Shown one piece after another: positions 23,553 through 35,550 of a stretch of DNA of 64,000 nucleotides. The first letter of the stretch is position 1. Each line of letters starts with the position of its first letter. The stretch is taken from contig CM055114.1 in assembly GCA_029204225.1 (NCBI GenBank), positions 17,198,982 through 17,262,981 of the forward strand, given 5' to 3'. Under the pieces are notes generated by a model, which did no database searches, was not told where the DNA came from, and saw only the letters and a list, made by a program, of their open reading frames with translations. The position numbers and the translations under genes are program-made. Origin of the DNA: Diphasiastrum complanatum (lineage: Eukaryota > Streptophyta > Lycopodiopsida > Lycopodiales > Lycopodiaceae).

Positions 23553-25721
23553 TTATGAATTATTCAATTCTTCATATAGTTTCTGAGCTAGCTCCATGTT
23601 CTATTGAGTTTCAATCAACAACAAATCTTCTTTGGATTTTGTATATTGGCCAACTGGGAGGTTGCCAAATTCTTCTAGTTTAACAGGGAGTAATGTTCCA
23701 TCGAACAACTCTTGAGTCAACTTTGTATCTTCGTCTGAATCACTTCGTAGAGTGATTTCTTTACAGTATCGAGCTGAGAATCTAATAAAATTGCTTTTAA
23801 CATAAAGATTCTGAACAAAAAATAATGTCTTTGCCACAAAGGTACCAAACTGCCAAAATGTATATGTACGAAATTGTTATCTGAATGACTTCCTTCTATC
23901 TTGTAGAGTATGTCGAATCTCCGCAAAATATTCTGCAAGGTTTTGCTCCCAATCCACATATAGACTGAATAATTCTGGATACGCCATATTAATGTTGATC
24001 AGCAACCATGCGTCGTCGAATGCGTCTAAATTTGCAACAACTTTGGGTTTGTATAATTGAAACTGCAACTTTCGCTTCCAAAACTATCACTTATTGTCTT
24101 CGTTCTGCAAAAATTAAAGTTCTTTGATGCGAATATATTCGAGAGCATACATAGCCGAAGAGCATATGTATAACTCTGCTGACCCGAAAGGTAGGACTTT
24201 AAACTTACCCTAGATTATGCCCCAGCAGAGACATCATTTCTGCTCGATAGAAAGTTGGGCCCATAACCAGAGAAAGTCTTCCTTCTCCCATGGTCGCTTC
24301 CAATTGTCGAAGGTGATGCCTACTGCGCCTTTGACTGATTTCGCCACATTCGTTTTGGTTGTGTAGATGCAGTTGCCAAGTCTTGAGTTTGAGACTCAGT
24401 AGCCAGCTTCTGATCTTCCATTTGTTATTGGAGATCTAACATCTCCTGTTTTGAGCTTGTCAATCTTTGCAACTGCTTCCAGATACTCGGGATGGTCTGA
24501 GGCTCCGATGCAGACAGGCACAGATGGAATTTGTTGTGTAAGGTCATCAATTTTGAGTAAGGCCTGAAGGTACTCGTCATGTGCATCTGGTCCGCTGCAA
24601 GATGGGGTAGCTTCACTCGAAAACTCCTTTAGCTCTGCCAATTCTTCCTCGACAAGAGCCTTCGAATCCTCGAGTGGTTGTAGGAACTCAACTCAAAAAT
24701 TGTCGAGCATATGATCTTGGAGCTGGTTTAGCTTCGTGAGGTCGACTGTAATGGACCTTGCATTGGTGCATACAGAGAGAGCAGCTTTTGCCTTCAGTCT
24801 TCTCATTCGCTCCTCCTGGAAATGTTTCTGGAGCGCAACATTATGTTGATTTGCAGCTGTCAGTTGCTGCTTTAAAGAATCGTTTTGAGTCTGATAATTA
24901 TCAGACTTGGCCTCAATCGCCTTATTGATCTGTTTTAAAGAATCAGCTTCCTTTATTAAGGTTTAAAGCTCTGTGTTGAGAGAACGATTTCATTCAATCA
25001 ACTTTGTGTTGTCTGATTCGAGCGAATCAATCTTCTCGAAAGACGCCTTGAGATCCTCTTGGCATCTCCTTTTTGAGTTGGGGGCCAACATCCTTCCTGT
25101 CAGCATTGTTTTCTCTTGCTCGTTCAAAATGTCAAAATGGGCGCATAGCCGAGATACATGTGCTCCAACTCCAAAAAAAATTTGGTGCTTGATCCAGCGC
25201 AAAAATGATTTATATGTAATAGTGCCGAAACAAACCGGATTACCCGCAAGTGCATCTAAGATGTAACCAAAATTTTGCAGTGAAATCGTCGCATCTGCAT
25301 CCGTCAAAAAGAGTGCTTGGTTCACATATTTACAAAACATCTTAAATGTGGTATCACGAATCATAGAGATCTTGTACCCCTTCGTGGGTACGAAGCAATT
25401 GTTAAGGAAGTGGGCAGCATCATCCACCAAATCCTTATTTGTTGAGATCATTTTCCCATCCATCGGTAATCCAAGAGTTGTGAAGAACAAGTCTTCAGAA
25501 ATAGTGAAGAATTTGCCTCGCACATGGACTTTGAAATCCACCTCCAAAATGGAATAAATGGAGTTGACAAACTCCGTACCGACTTCGGAGAGGATGATGG
25601 AGGGGTCCACTTTTAAACTACCCAACCTGCATCGATCCAAAAAGAACCGGATGGATGCTAGGCGGATTCCTATGCGTGCTTTCCAGATGATGTTAGAGCT
25701 TGAATTGGATCCAGAAGCCAT
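23553..25721 (-). pseudogene. Element C third ORF with internal deletion
   Basis: The start is at 25721 (MASGSNSSSNIIWKARIGI). The first 243 codons are open and give the cleanest N-terminal domain: VHVRGKFFTISEDLFF, LNNCFVPTKGYKISMIRDTT, VSRLCAHFDILNEQEKTML, GRMLAP. Directly after GRMLAP the frame continues with KRRCQEDLKASFEKIDSL, so the acidic linker and the start of the coiled coil seen in A and B are deleted. After a stop come the second helical block (24641-24396) and the C-terminal domain (24068-23601), ending near 23553. Conservation in three copies argues that it is a genuine protein of this family. Confidence 0.7.
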
Positions 25722-26125
25722 TGTTCAAAATCTTCACGAAAGCTCATAGATCGCAATAGGTCACAAATGAATGCTTTGATTTTAAAGAGAATGTGTGCAG
25801 GAAAGCATAAAATCGTAAGCAGAAAGTGTAAGGAAGAAAAATGGAAAATAACTCTGATATGCAGTAGCGGCGTGGAAGGGATGATGACGTGGCATGGTGA
25901 CTTGACATTTATCACTTCCATTTATGGAGTACGTGCATGGGTTAGTGTTTGAAACTATGATTTGACAGATCGATCTTTAATGACAGAAGACCGTTTTTGA
26001 AAAGAAAACAAATAAATTAAGGAGAAACAATATTTGTTTTGATATGTGAGCGTACACACGTGTGAATAATGATGATCATGTGGCCATCATCTTTAATAGA
26101 GGGATGTAAAAAGTAGGTAGATAGA
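25722..26125 (-). promoter_or_regulatory. Putative internal promoter region for third ORF in C
   Basis: The region contains the palindrome CACACGTGTG at 26055-26064 and GATGACGTGGCA near 25885, the matching motifs of element B in the same order. The role is inferred from conservation in three copies. Confidence 0.35.
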
Positions 26126-26469
26126 TTCTCGAAATATTCTCAAAAAGGTAGGTTGAGAAATTTTCGAAGGATACTAGAAAGTTTCTAGCATGAAACATTC
26201 TTGAGAGATTCTAGAAAATGATACAAAACTTCACAAAAAATTCATGAAAATGTTAAGCATCATCCTAGAAAATTTCTCGAAAGAAAAAAAAAATGACAAG
26301 TTTCAGTTCACACTTGAGTATCGCAAAAGTTTCTCGAAAAGTTTTCGAAAATACTTCGAAAAATAACTTAAAAGATTTGAGAGAAGACAAGAAAAATTCT
26401 CGAAAAATTCACGAAACAGTTTGAACAAATGTTGAACAGTGCAAGAAAAGTTCACGAAAATTTCTAGAA
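26126..26469. promoter_or_regulatory. TTCnnGAA array in element C (heat-shock-element-like)
   Basis: Nine exact TTCnnGAA palindromes (TTCTCGAA, TTCTAGAA, TTCATGAA, TTCACGAA) lie in 344 bp, between the third ORF and the integrase end. Three of them are closely spaced pairs (TTCTCGAAAAATTCACGAA and similar), as in functional heat shock elements made of adjacent repeats. Confidence 0.5.
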
Positions 26470-26581
26470 AATTTTTTAGAAAAGAAAAAAAAGTCGCGAA
26501 CATTATCAGAAAAGATAGAGAAAAATTTGCGATTGATTCCAGAAAAATACTAGAAAATAATAAAAATAAAAAAAATTCTGG

Positions 26582-27700
26582 TCAAAGATAGTATTTTTTA
26601 AGTACGGACCCGTTAATACGTGTAGGTAACAGTTCCCCTTCAAGTGATTGAAGTTGCACAGAACCATTGTCAAACACCTCTATGACTTTAAAAGGTCCAA
26701 GCCATTGCATATGGAGTTTTCCTGGGAACTTTTGATGGCGACTGTCATATATCAGCGCATAATCATCAGTTTTAAAATCACGTTTTTTTATATGACTGTC
26801 ATATTTCTTCTTTCTTTGTTCCTGGATTTCCTTCGTTAATTTTTGTGAAGACTCACGAGCTTCAGGTAGTTTTTCAATATTAGTCAACCTTTCGTTTATA
26901 CATTCTGCATTTGTTCGTTGAGCTTGGATACGAAAAGTTTTGACCTCAAATTCAATTGGCAGATTAGGATGCATACCATATGTCAGAAAATATGGTGTCT
27001 GTTTCGTCGTGATTTTCTCTCTATTACAATAAGCCCAAAGAACTGATGGTAGTTTCTGATCCCAATCCGTTGCGTGTGCAATAGTAATTTTAGTTAGGAT
27101 CTTACATAAAATTCCATTAGCTCTTTCTGTCAACTTGTTTGCTTTTGGATTATACGGTGTAGATTTTCTGTGTTTGATGAGAAAATAAGTTGTCAGCAAC
27201 TGTATAGTGTCATTTAAAAAATGTGTACCTCGGTGACTTACTAGTTCGAGTGGACAACCATATCTGGTGATAATACTTTTGAATAAGAACGTCACGACAG
27301 TTTTTGCATCATTTCTTTTTGTCGCCTTAGCTTCCACGTTCTTTGTAGCATAGTCTGTTGCAACTAGAATATATTGACATTTCTTATGTCGGGTAATAGG
27401 TTTAATTGGACCGACAAAGTCAATTCCCCACTTCTTGAATGATGCAAGAGGAAGGATTGGTGTCAACGGCCAATTCATTGATTTTGTAGGCTTACCAGAT
27501 CTTTGGCATGGATCACATGAACGAATAAAGTTTGATACATCCTTAAACATTGCTGGCCACCAATACTTGGCAGTCAATATCTTATTAACTGTGTTCTTCA
27601 AAGCAAAATGTCCACCAACATCTTCTGAGTGTAAGGCTTAAACGACCTTTTTAATGTCTTCAGATTCGAGACATCTTGAAAGCTGATGATCTGCACCAAG
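26582..27700 (-). pseudogene. Element C integrase, catalytic Asp replaced by His
   Basis: 339 open codons from 27601 down to the natural stop at 26582: zinc region (KYWWPAMFKDVSNF, CDPCQRSGKP), first Asp in WGIDFVGPIKP, Glu in LTERANGIL, tail LGPFKVIEVF ending LKKYYL. The second catalytic Asp, in SDRGTHF of element B, reads SHRGTHF here, which should abolish activity. Upstream, the His of the zinc finger is kept, but a stop near 27640 separates this frame from RNase H. Confidence 0.88.
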
Positions 27701-29107
27701 CTTGTACATAACATTGTTAATAATTGTATAAGGTGCTACCTTATATTGAAAAACTGTCTTTTGCTCCAAATCATAACCCTCCGGATATATCTGATCCTTG
27801 AGATAAGTAATGATATCAGAATATAGCGAATTTGTAGATGAAATCTTGAATAAATATTTGTCTGGAAAATCATCATTGATAGGATCTTCAATTTTTCCAG
27901 TGCTGAGTCGCGATAGATAATCAGCATTTGTATGATACTTTCCTTGACGAAGCTCTACTTGATAACTGAATTCATCCTGATAGATCTAGTTTATTTGCAA
28001 GATACTTAAGAGCATAATGATCCACATGAAAAATAAATGCATATCCCAGCAAATAATGCCAAAAAATTTTAACAGTGAAAATCATGCCAAGTGCTTCCCT
28101 TTCTGTAGCCAAATATTTTTTCTTTGATGCACTGAGCTGTCGACTCGCATAGTAGATGGGATGATCCTTCTTCTGGTCGTTCTTCTAGCTTAGACAGACG
28201 CCAATAGCAAATGCAGAAACATCCACATAACTGTGAAATAAAATAGCCTAGTTGGGTGGTCCCAGAATAGGAGCATTGATCAATCTTTGCTTAAGATCTT
28301 CAAATGCTTTCTACTGTTCATTCGTCCACAAGTATTCCACTTGTTTCTTCAGTAGATGTGTAAACTAGTGATTTGACTGCTTATATTGATCAGTTTATTG
28401 AGCTTTCCTACCTTTTTAATAGAAGCATGATTTTGAATAAATCTCCTGTAATAGCCAACATGTCCTAAGAAAGCTCTTAGTTCAACCAAATTAGTTGGTA
28501 TCAGGAGTTCTTTATAAGCTAAAATTTATCTTTGTCGACTTCTATTCCTCTGTTAGATATTCTGTGTCCGAGCAATATTCCTTCTTTCATACCAAAAAAA
28601 TATTTCTGTGGATGAAGAGATAAACAAGTATCTCGACACCGTTGCAATGTTAATTCTAGCTTCTGTAGGTGTGTCTTTATATCACTATACACACAAAAAT
28701 CATCAATAAATATTTTGAGAAAAGTTCTCAGGAAGGCAGCGAAAATTAACATCATGATTCGCTGAAAAGTTGCTGGAGCATTACAAAGACCAAAGGGCAT
28801 TTTGTTGTAGGCATAAGTGTCCCAATCTGTCGTGAATGTGGTCTCTTAGCGATCCTCCTTTCGCACTCCCACCTGATTATATCTAGAAAAGCCGTCACAG
28901 AAACTGTAACGCTCTTGACCAGCAACCTGATCTAGGATGGAATCAGTAAAAGGCAAAGGATGACGGTCCTTCCTGGTGGCAGCATTGAGTTTTCGAAAAT
29001 CTTGGCATATTCGTATTTTGCCAGTCTTCTTCTTCGGGATGACAACAATGGGTGAAACCCATTCACTACTTAAGACGAGATAGATTATACCTGCCTTAAG
29101 GTGTTTG
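27701..29107 (-). pseudogene. Element C RT and RNase H
   Basis: 28800-28519 has MPFGLCNAPATFQRIMML, the catalytic FIDDFCVYSD and GHRISNRGIEVDKDK. Upstream pieces to 29107 carry WVSP and DFRKLNAA with stops. RNase H lies at about 27960-28330 and is heavily interrupted, with a shortened segment near 27970. An extra stretch of about 50 bp near 28365-28415 replaces a short segment present in A and B. It is dead. Confidence 0.75.
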
Positions 29108-31404
29108 TTAAGTTTGTCCTTCCATTAGAGAGTATTTAGGATTGAGATGATATTGTCTCTGTCGAACAGGTACAACATCTTCCTTCAGATCAATTCGGTG
29201 CTCTCTGAATTTTGCATGTATACCCTTCAAATCGTTGAGCGACCAAGAAAAAACATCTTGATACTCCTTTAATAGTTCAGTGAATTCCGCCAACTCAGAT
29301 TCTCCAAGTGACTTTGAAACATGCACAAATCTGCCAGGTGCAAGTTCAATCAGTTCAGTAGAATCTGGTAAGATGATACCTTTAGTCATACTGGCCTTGG
29401 TATGGCCATGAATTTCGCACAAGGTTGACTCCATAGATGTTTTCTTGTCGTCAACCTGTTTCTTGTTACCAAATTTGTGTTCAGATTCGTCACTTGAATC
29501 GTCAGACTCTTTCGAGTTTGTGTCTGCAACGTTAATTTCTTCATACGAAACATCAGCTTCATCGTTGCAAGCATCGAAGAATTCTTCATCATCAGCATTC
29601 TCATAACATTCAAAAAACTGCACTTCAATATCAGATTTATAGGAAAAAATATTCAAGGCATATGAAGATTCTTCTGATGTAAAACTGGTTTCGGACAAAG
29701 GAGTTTCTCCTTCATATTTGTCATGACTCCAGGTTATGATTTGTTCTGCTAGCTTACCTCGGTTATTGGTCTCACTAGTCTGAAATCTTAGCTCTCTGGA
29801 TTTTCAATGTACACTAGCATTTGATTGATAAAGCCAAGGTCGTCCAATCAGCACAGAATAGGATGACAAACCGAGTGGTTTGATAACAATGAAATTCATG
29901 GTGAATGGCTTGGCTTGAATGTAGACAGTGACATCCTTCAGCTCACCAATAGGTTTTCGTCGTGTCGAATCAGCTAACTTGATGTCTCGTTGTGTTGGTT
30001 GAATGTCAGTCAGCCCCAGAGCATGAGTTGTGTCTTCTGTTATTATATTTACACTAAAACCAGAGTCAATTGGCACTTTTTCGATTAGGCATCCTACAAT
30101 AGTAACATCAATTTCAGGTGCACCGAGATCACCTAAATCAATGGACAAAACACCAGCATCTGGCAGAGAAATTTTCTTCTTCTTCTTAGGCACAGAAAGG
30201 CCTTTCAGCTGCTTTTTGTAATAAGTGTTATATGCCAACAGCTGTTCAAAAGTAATGTTTGGTCGAAGAGATCCGATATCAGTTACGATGTCATATTCTT
30301 TTATCTTTGATTTTGAGGTTGGTTTATCAATAACAGCACTAGACAATTTCGTCTTCGCAATTTCTTCGTCTTCTTCCTCGAAAGTGACCACCTTCTCTGC
30401 AGGAGCAGTCTTTAGTTCAGTGTTGATGATTTCATTTGCTTTTGCCGAGATATCTTTTGCAAATAACTTCGCAGCATCACGGTCATAGTCAGGGTCATCC
30501 TTGAGATCTTGTTTAGTCGTGGATTTGTTCATCGTCTTGCTAGAAGATTTCGTCTTCGAGGATTTTCTGCACTTTGTCGAAGATTTTTGATCAGGTTTCG
30601 AGGAGCTTTTGCTTCTCGTGGTGACTTTAAAAATATTTTCCACGTCACTTGGCCAGGATTGATCTTCAGTCTTTGCCAATTTTCCTTCAATAATGTCAAT
30701 TCTCTGTACAACAGCATCTGTCGCAGCTTTCGCTTTCGTGTTTGCAGTAGCTGGTATTGCTACATACTGATATTTGGGTCGTGGCTTCTGCGGCTGAGGG
30801 CAGACAGGATACTTGTGACCAGGTTCTCTGCAAGTCGAGCATAATGATACGTAACCAATTGGCTTCCGTGGTTGAGGACAGTCAGGAGAAAAATGTCCCG
30901 GCTCTCCATAGTTGTAGCAGTTGTCCGAAATTGGTTTATTCGAGGTTTGAGACTTTGCTGGTCCAACAAATTCAGGAGAATTATGTCTTCTTGGTGCGAA
31001 TTTAGGTTTGTCCTGCTGGGCTGATGCTGTAGTACCCTGTACATAGTTAGTAGTCGCATCATTTTGAAAAATAAAAAGTACCTCCTGGGCAGGATCTTTA
31101 ATGTATTTGACATTAACAGTGGTGTAGTCTTCCTTGGTGTGTCCAGATGTTCCACATTTTGTACACCACATTCCTGAGTTAGAAGAAGATGCCTTTGGTC
31201 TTTTATCTGCAACTTCCGAGATCTGCACTTTCAAGTCACTAAATTTTTTATTAAGGTCAGCCATATTACTTTTTCAAAGCTTTTCCACTTTGGAAGTTGA
31301 CGACTTATCCTCGACAACTTTCGTTTGTCCTTTCATTTAGTTCGTCATATATTCTTTTTCTCTCCTTTGTCAGCATCTGATTCCGATGAATTGCTACTTT
31401 CACG
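29108..31404 (-). pseudogene. Element C gag, protease and linker, 5'-truncated
   Basis: 31264-29804 is open for 486 codons: three knuckles (CTKCGTSGHTKEDY, CYNYGEPGHFSPDC, CREPGHKYPVC), the Lys/Ser linker, protease IDSGFSVNIITED and SYSVLIGRPWLYQSN. It ends at a stop where B has Trp. The acidic linker continues in 29698-29108 (SDDSSDESEHKFG, ELLKEYQDVFSWSLNDLKG). The gag domain proper is absent: at about 31405 the Ser/Asp tract is joined directly to LTR sequence. In the protease, Phe replaces the usual Ser after DSG. Confidence 0.8.
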
Positions 31405-32058
31405 AAAGATGATTTTAAGACAGTTCTTTAGAGCATGCTTTACGGAAACACAACAAACAATTGTAATGCACTAGAGCGTTTGTCTGATCAGAGAGTAATT
31501 CATGAAATGCGTTAGAGATTGTTAGCAGACTCAAGATCACTCACACTCAGCAGTGCGGAGAACAGAGATAAGGGAGAATAACTCACAGAGATCTATTCAC
31601 TTCTTCAATCTCTTACATAAGCATAAACTCTTCTCTCTCGATGATCGAGACTGAAGTGTGAGATCAATATATGTTCTACGAGGCGAACAAACACACCTCT
31701 TAAACAATAGGTGCGTCGCTCCCGCGAAAGGGTCTAGTTAAGAATTAAACTGAAAATACGTTCAACTATACCATATGAGATATACTTAACTATGAGTTAA
31801 AGTTACTCCAGTTTAACATGTCTTTTCATAACTAGTCGTTTCGTATGGACGACCTAGTTAAAGGTTATCCAAGGCAATGTCTTTTTCTATTAAAGGTCTA
31901 GCCCTTAATTTATAAGGCAAGTACCTAGGAGATATATTCTCGAAAAATGACTTAGGCCTCTTCATGATTTATACTCAACCAGCTCATATCTTCATTTTCG
32001 AGTATATCATGCCATATTTATGTTGATATTCAATTTTTGACATTTGTGTGGCATCACA
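31405..32058 (-). repeat. Element C 5' LTR, truncated
   Basis: The first 654 bp of the LTR (minus orientation, starting TGTGATGCCACAC at 32058). It breaks off at GATGATTTTAAGACAG, where gag sequence begins. It shares diagnostic variants with C's 3' LTR (CTAGCCCTTAATTTATAAGG), confirming that the two are a pair. Confidence 0.8.
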
Positions 32059-32060
32059 TA

Positions 32061-32564
32061 CCCTGTCTGAAGAATTGAGTCTTTGATCTGTTTTCCTAAT
32101 TGGCATTGACATAAGTTTCTAACGTGTTCTAAAACCATTCGTGTTCTTTAACCATTAATTTGGACTTTAGTTGTTGGAGACTTCTGTCTAGAAATGAATA
32201 GTTCACGAATGCGATTAATTAATTGTCTGCACAGTCGCAAATACATCGAACAATTCTCGATTCTCTGTTGACACCTTAATCATCCAGAGTGTAGTACTAT
32301 TGTACTACTCTGATAACATCTCATCTGTAGAACGCGCTTCCTTCAATTCGATAGAGGCCAGATTGTTGTTTAGAATTTATTAACATTACCCATCCCAAAC
32401 ATAAGTAATACTGGTTACTTTTTAATGTCTGTCGACAACCAGAATAACACTCGAAACTACTCGTCATAAATTGTACCAAAAACATAACTTTCTAACGCTA
32501 TCCTTTGTGGGAACGACATTTTGTACTATAAAATCTATACTAACTCTGTTGGTATAGTACGATA
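32061..32564 (+). repeat. Element B 3' LTR, right portion
   Basis: The second part of the LTR, from CCCTGTCTGAAG to GTATAGTACGATA, where the final CA has become TA. It is followed by the GAGTT duplication and then element A sequence. It joins with 21240-21996 to give a full-length LTR once element C is removed. Confidence 0.85.
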
Positions 32565-32569
32565 GAGTT
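32565..32569. other. Right target-site duplication of element B (GAGTT)
   Basis: GAGTT between the end of B's 3' LTR and resumed element A sequence (CGTGTCTGCAAC). It is identical to 10610-10614. Confidence 0.8.
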
Positions 32570-34203
32570 CGTGTCTGCAACATTAATTTCTTCATACAAA
32601 ACATCCGCTTCAGTGTTGCGGGCATCGAGGATTAGTTCTCCAATAGGTTTTCGTCGTGTCAAATCAGCTAACTTAATGTTTTGCTGTGTCGGTCGAATGT
32701 CAGTCAGCCCCAAAGCATGAGCTGCGTCTTCTGTTATTATGCTCATGCTGGAACCAGAGTCAATTGGCACTTTTTCAATAAGGCATCCCGCAATGGTAAT
32801 ATCAATTTCAAGTGCACCAAGATCACCTAAATCAATAGACAGAACACCAGCATTTAGAAAAGAAACGTTTTTCTTCTTTTTTGGTGTAGAAAGACCTTTT
32901 AGTTGCTTTTGTAATAAGTGTTATCTGCCAGCAGCTGCTCAAACAAAATGTTCGGACGAAGAGATCCAATATCAGTCACGATATCATAGTCCTTCGTGTT
33001 CGATTTCAAGATTGGCTTATCAATAACAGCACTAGACGATTTCATCTTCGTGATTTCATTGTCCCCTTCCTCGAAAGTGACCACCTTCTTTGTAGCAGCT
33101 GACTGAAGTTCAACGTTGATAATTTCTTTCGCCTCTACTGAGATATCTTTTGCAAATAACTTTGCAGCATCGCGGTCATAGTCGGGGTCATCTTTGAGAT
33201 CTTCTTTAGTCGTAGATTTATTCGTCGTCTTGCTAGAAGATTTCTTCTTCGAGGATTTTCTACGCTTCGTCGAAGATTTCTGGTCAGGTTTCGAAGAGCT
33301 TTTGCTTCTCGTTGTGACTTTGAATATCTTCTCCACGTCACTTGGCCAGGACTGATCCTCTGTCTTTGCCAGTTCTCCTTTAATAACGTCAATTCTCTGC
33401 ACAACAACATCAGTCGCAGCTTTCACTTTCATGTCTACAGCAGCTGGTGTTGCTACATACTCATATTTGGGTCGTGGATTCTGCGGTTGAGGGCAGTCAG
33501 GATACTTGTGTCCAGGATCTCTGCAGTTCGAGCATAATGGTACATAACCAATCGGCTTTCGTGGTTGAGGATAGTCAGGTGAAAAATGTCCCAGCTCTCC
33601 ACAGTTATAGCAGTTGCCCGACACTGGTTTAGTCACGGTTTGAGACTTTGCTAGTCCAACAAATTCAGGAGGATTATGTCTTCTGGGTGCGAACTTGGGT
33701 CTGTTATGCTGGGCTGATGCTGTAGTACCCTGAACATAGTTAGTAGTCGCATCATTTTGAAAAATAAAAAGTACCTCCTGAGCATGATCTTCAATGTATT
33801 TGACATTCATAGTAGTGTAGTCTTCCTTAGTGTGACCTGAAGTTCCACATTTCGTACACCACATTCTTGAATTGGAAGAAGACGCTTTCGGTCTTTTATC
33901 TGCAACTTCAGAGATCTACACTTTCAAGTCATTAAACTTTTTATTAAGGTCAGCCACATTACTCTTCCAAAGCTTTTCAACTTTAGAAGTTGACGACTTA
34001 TCCTCGACAACTTTCGTGTCGTCCTTTTGTTTGGATCGTCATTTATTCTTTCTCTCTCCTTTGTCAGCGAAGCTAATTAGGAGTTCAAGTAACTGGGCAA
34101 TGATTTCGTCTAGATTTTTTGACTAGTACTCTCACTTTTGTCTTCGTAAAAATTCCTCTCTAAGCTTACAATATCGTTCTAATCTGGATTCTCTATCTGA
34201 CAT
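32570..34203 (-). pseudogene. Element A gag and protease with two internal deletions
   Basis: The start at 34203 matches B's gag start (MSDRESRLERYCKLREEF). The retrotransposon gag domain is deleted: the frame passes from about LLELLISF straight into ADKGERK. 33864-32899 is open, with CTKCGTSGHTKEDY, CYNCGELGHFSPDY, CSNCRDPGHKYPDC and the Lys/Ser linker. 32770-32540 has protease IDSGSSMSIITEDAAHALGL. Soon after, PIGEL is joined to an acidic linker piece, so the second half of the protease is deleted. The rest of A continues at 10614. Confidence 0.78.
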
Positions 34204-34256
34204 ACACTAGAGATGGAGATGGATTCGCTAGATTGCTTATAACTTTCCTAAACTAT

Positions 34257-34273
34257 CCCCGACAATGGCGCCA
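34257..34273 (-). other. Primer binding site of element A (tRNA-Asp)
   Basis: On the minus strand the site reads TGGCGCCATTGTCGGGG, complementary to the 3' end of plant tRNA-Asp except at two positions (the canonical Athila site is TGGCGCCGTTGCCGGGG). It lies 12 bases after the LTR end. It is the best preserved primer site of the three copies. Confidence 0.8.
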
Positions 34274-34285
34274 AAAATTGGTATA

Positions 34286-35550
34286 TATTGTACTATACCA
34301 ACAAGGTTAATATAGATTTTGTAGCAAATAGTGTCGTTCCCACAGAGGACAACGTTAGAAAGTTATGTATTTGGTACAATTTATGACAAGTGGTGTCGAG
34401 TGTTATTCTGGTTGTCGACAGACATTAAAAAAGTAACCAGTATTACTTATATTTGGGTGTGTGGTGTTGATAATTTTCAAAACAACAATCTGGCCTCTAT
34501 CAAATCGAATGAAACACGTTCTACAGATGAGATGTTATCAGATTAGTACAACTGTACTACACTCTGGCTGATTAAGGTGTCAACAGAGAGTCGAGAAATG
34601 TTTGATGTATTTGCGATTGTACAGACAATTAATTAATCGCATTCGCGAACTATTCGTTTCTAGACAGAAGTCCTCAACAATTAAAGTCCAAATTAATGGT
34701 TAGAGAATACGAATGGTTTTAGAGCACGTTAGAAACTTATGTCAATGCCAATCAGGAAAACAGATCAAAGACTCAATTCCTCAGACAGGGACTATCATCT
34801 CATATGTATACATACAACTTTATTCAATGATCGTGCTAGACTATACCAAAGATAGTCGTTATTCGAGTGCCGAAAAGAAAGTATTCGCGACAGACGAATA
34901 AGATAGTTCTAAGACAGTTCTTTAGAGCATGCTTTACGGATACACAACAAATGACTGTAATGCACTAGAGAGTCTGTCTGATCAGAGAGTAATTCATGTA
35001 ATGCGTTAGAGATTGTTAGCAGACTCAAGATCACTCACACTCAATAGTGCGGAGAATAGAGATAAGAGAGAATAACTCACAGATGTCTATTCACTTCTTC
35101 AATCTCTTACATATGCATAAACTCTTTTCTCTCGATTCTCAAGACTGAAGTGTGAGATCAATATATGTTCTACGGGGAAAACAAACACACCTCTTAAACA
35201 ATAGGTGCGTCGCTCCGGTGAAAGGGTCTAGTTAACAATTAGACTGAAAATACGTTCAATTATACCATGAAAGGTATATTTAACTAAGAGTTAAAGTTAC
35301 TCTAGTTTAACATGTCTTCTCGTATCTAGCCGTTTTGTGTGGACGACCTAGTAAAGGTTATCCAAGGCAATGTCTTTCCTATTAAAGGTCTTGTCCTTAA
35401 TTACAAGGCAAGTACTTAGGAGATATATTCCCGAAAAATGACTTTAGGCCTCTTCATGATTTATACTTAACCAGCTCATATCTTCATTTTCGAGTATATC
35501 ATGCCATATTTATGTTGATATTCAACTTTTAACAATAAGATGGCCTCACA
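34286..35550 (-). repeat. Element A 5' LTR
   Basis: A 1265-bp LTR in minus orientation, from TGTGAGGCCATC (at 35550) down to GTACAATA (at 34286). It aligns along its length with the B and C LTRs but is more diverged, consistent with A being the oldest of the three. The flank outside is ATTTC. No partner duplication can be checked, because the other end of A is lost. Confidence 0.82.

Larger units (their letters stand above)
21997..32058 (-). mobile_element. Element C, Athila/Tat-type gypsy nested in B's 3' LTR
   Basis: A minus-strand element bounded by its own LTR ends, TGTCGTGCTATACC at 21997 and GGCATCACA ending at 32058. The order from right to left is truncated 5' LTR, gag, protease, RT, RNase H, integrase, spacer, third ORF, purine tract, 3' LTR. 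A deletion joins the middle of the 5' LTR to the gag Ser-rich tract at about 31405, removing the primer site and gag start. The flanks are AGTCC on the left and TACCC on the right, so the target duplication is imperfect. Confidence 0.85.
10615..32564 (+). mobile_element. Element B, Athila/Tat-type gypsy, contains nested element C
   Basis: Full-length on the plus strand: 5' LTR 10615-11865, primer site, gag, protease, RT, RNase H, integrase, AT-rich spacer, third ORF, purine tract, and a 3' LTR split by element C into 21240-21996 and about 32061-32564. Both outer ends carry the GAGTT duplication. Stops in every coding segment and several 1-bp losses make it non-autonomous. It inserted into A before C inserted into it. 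Confidence 0.88.
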
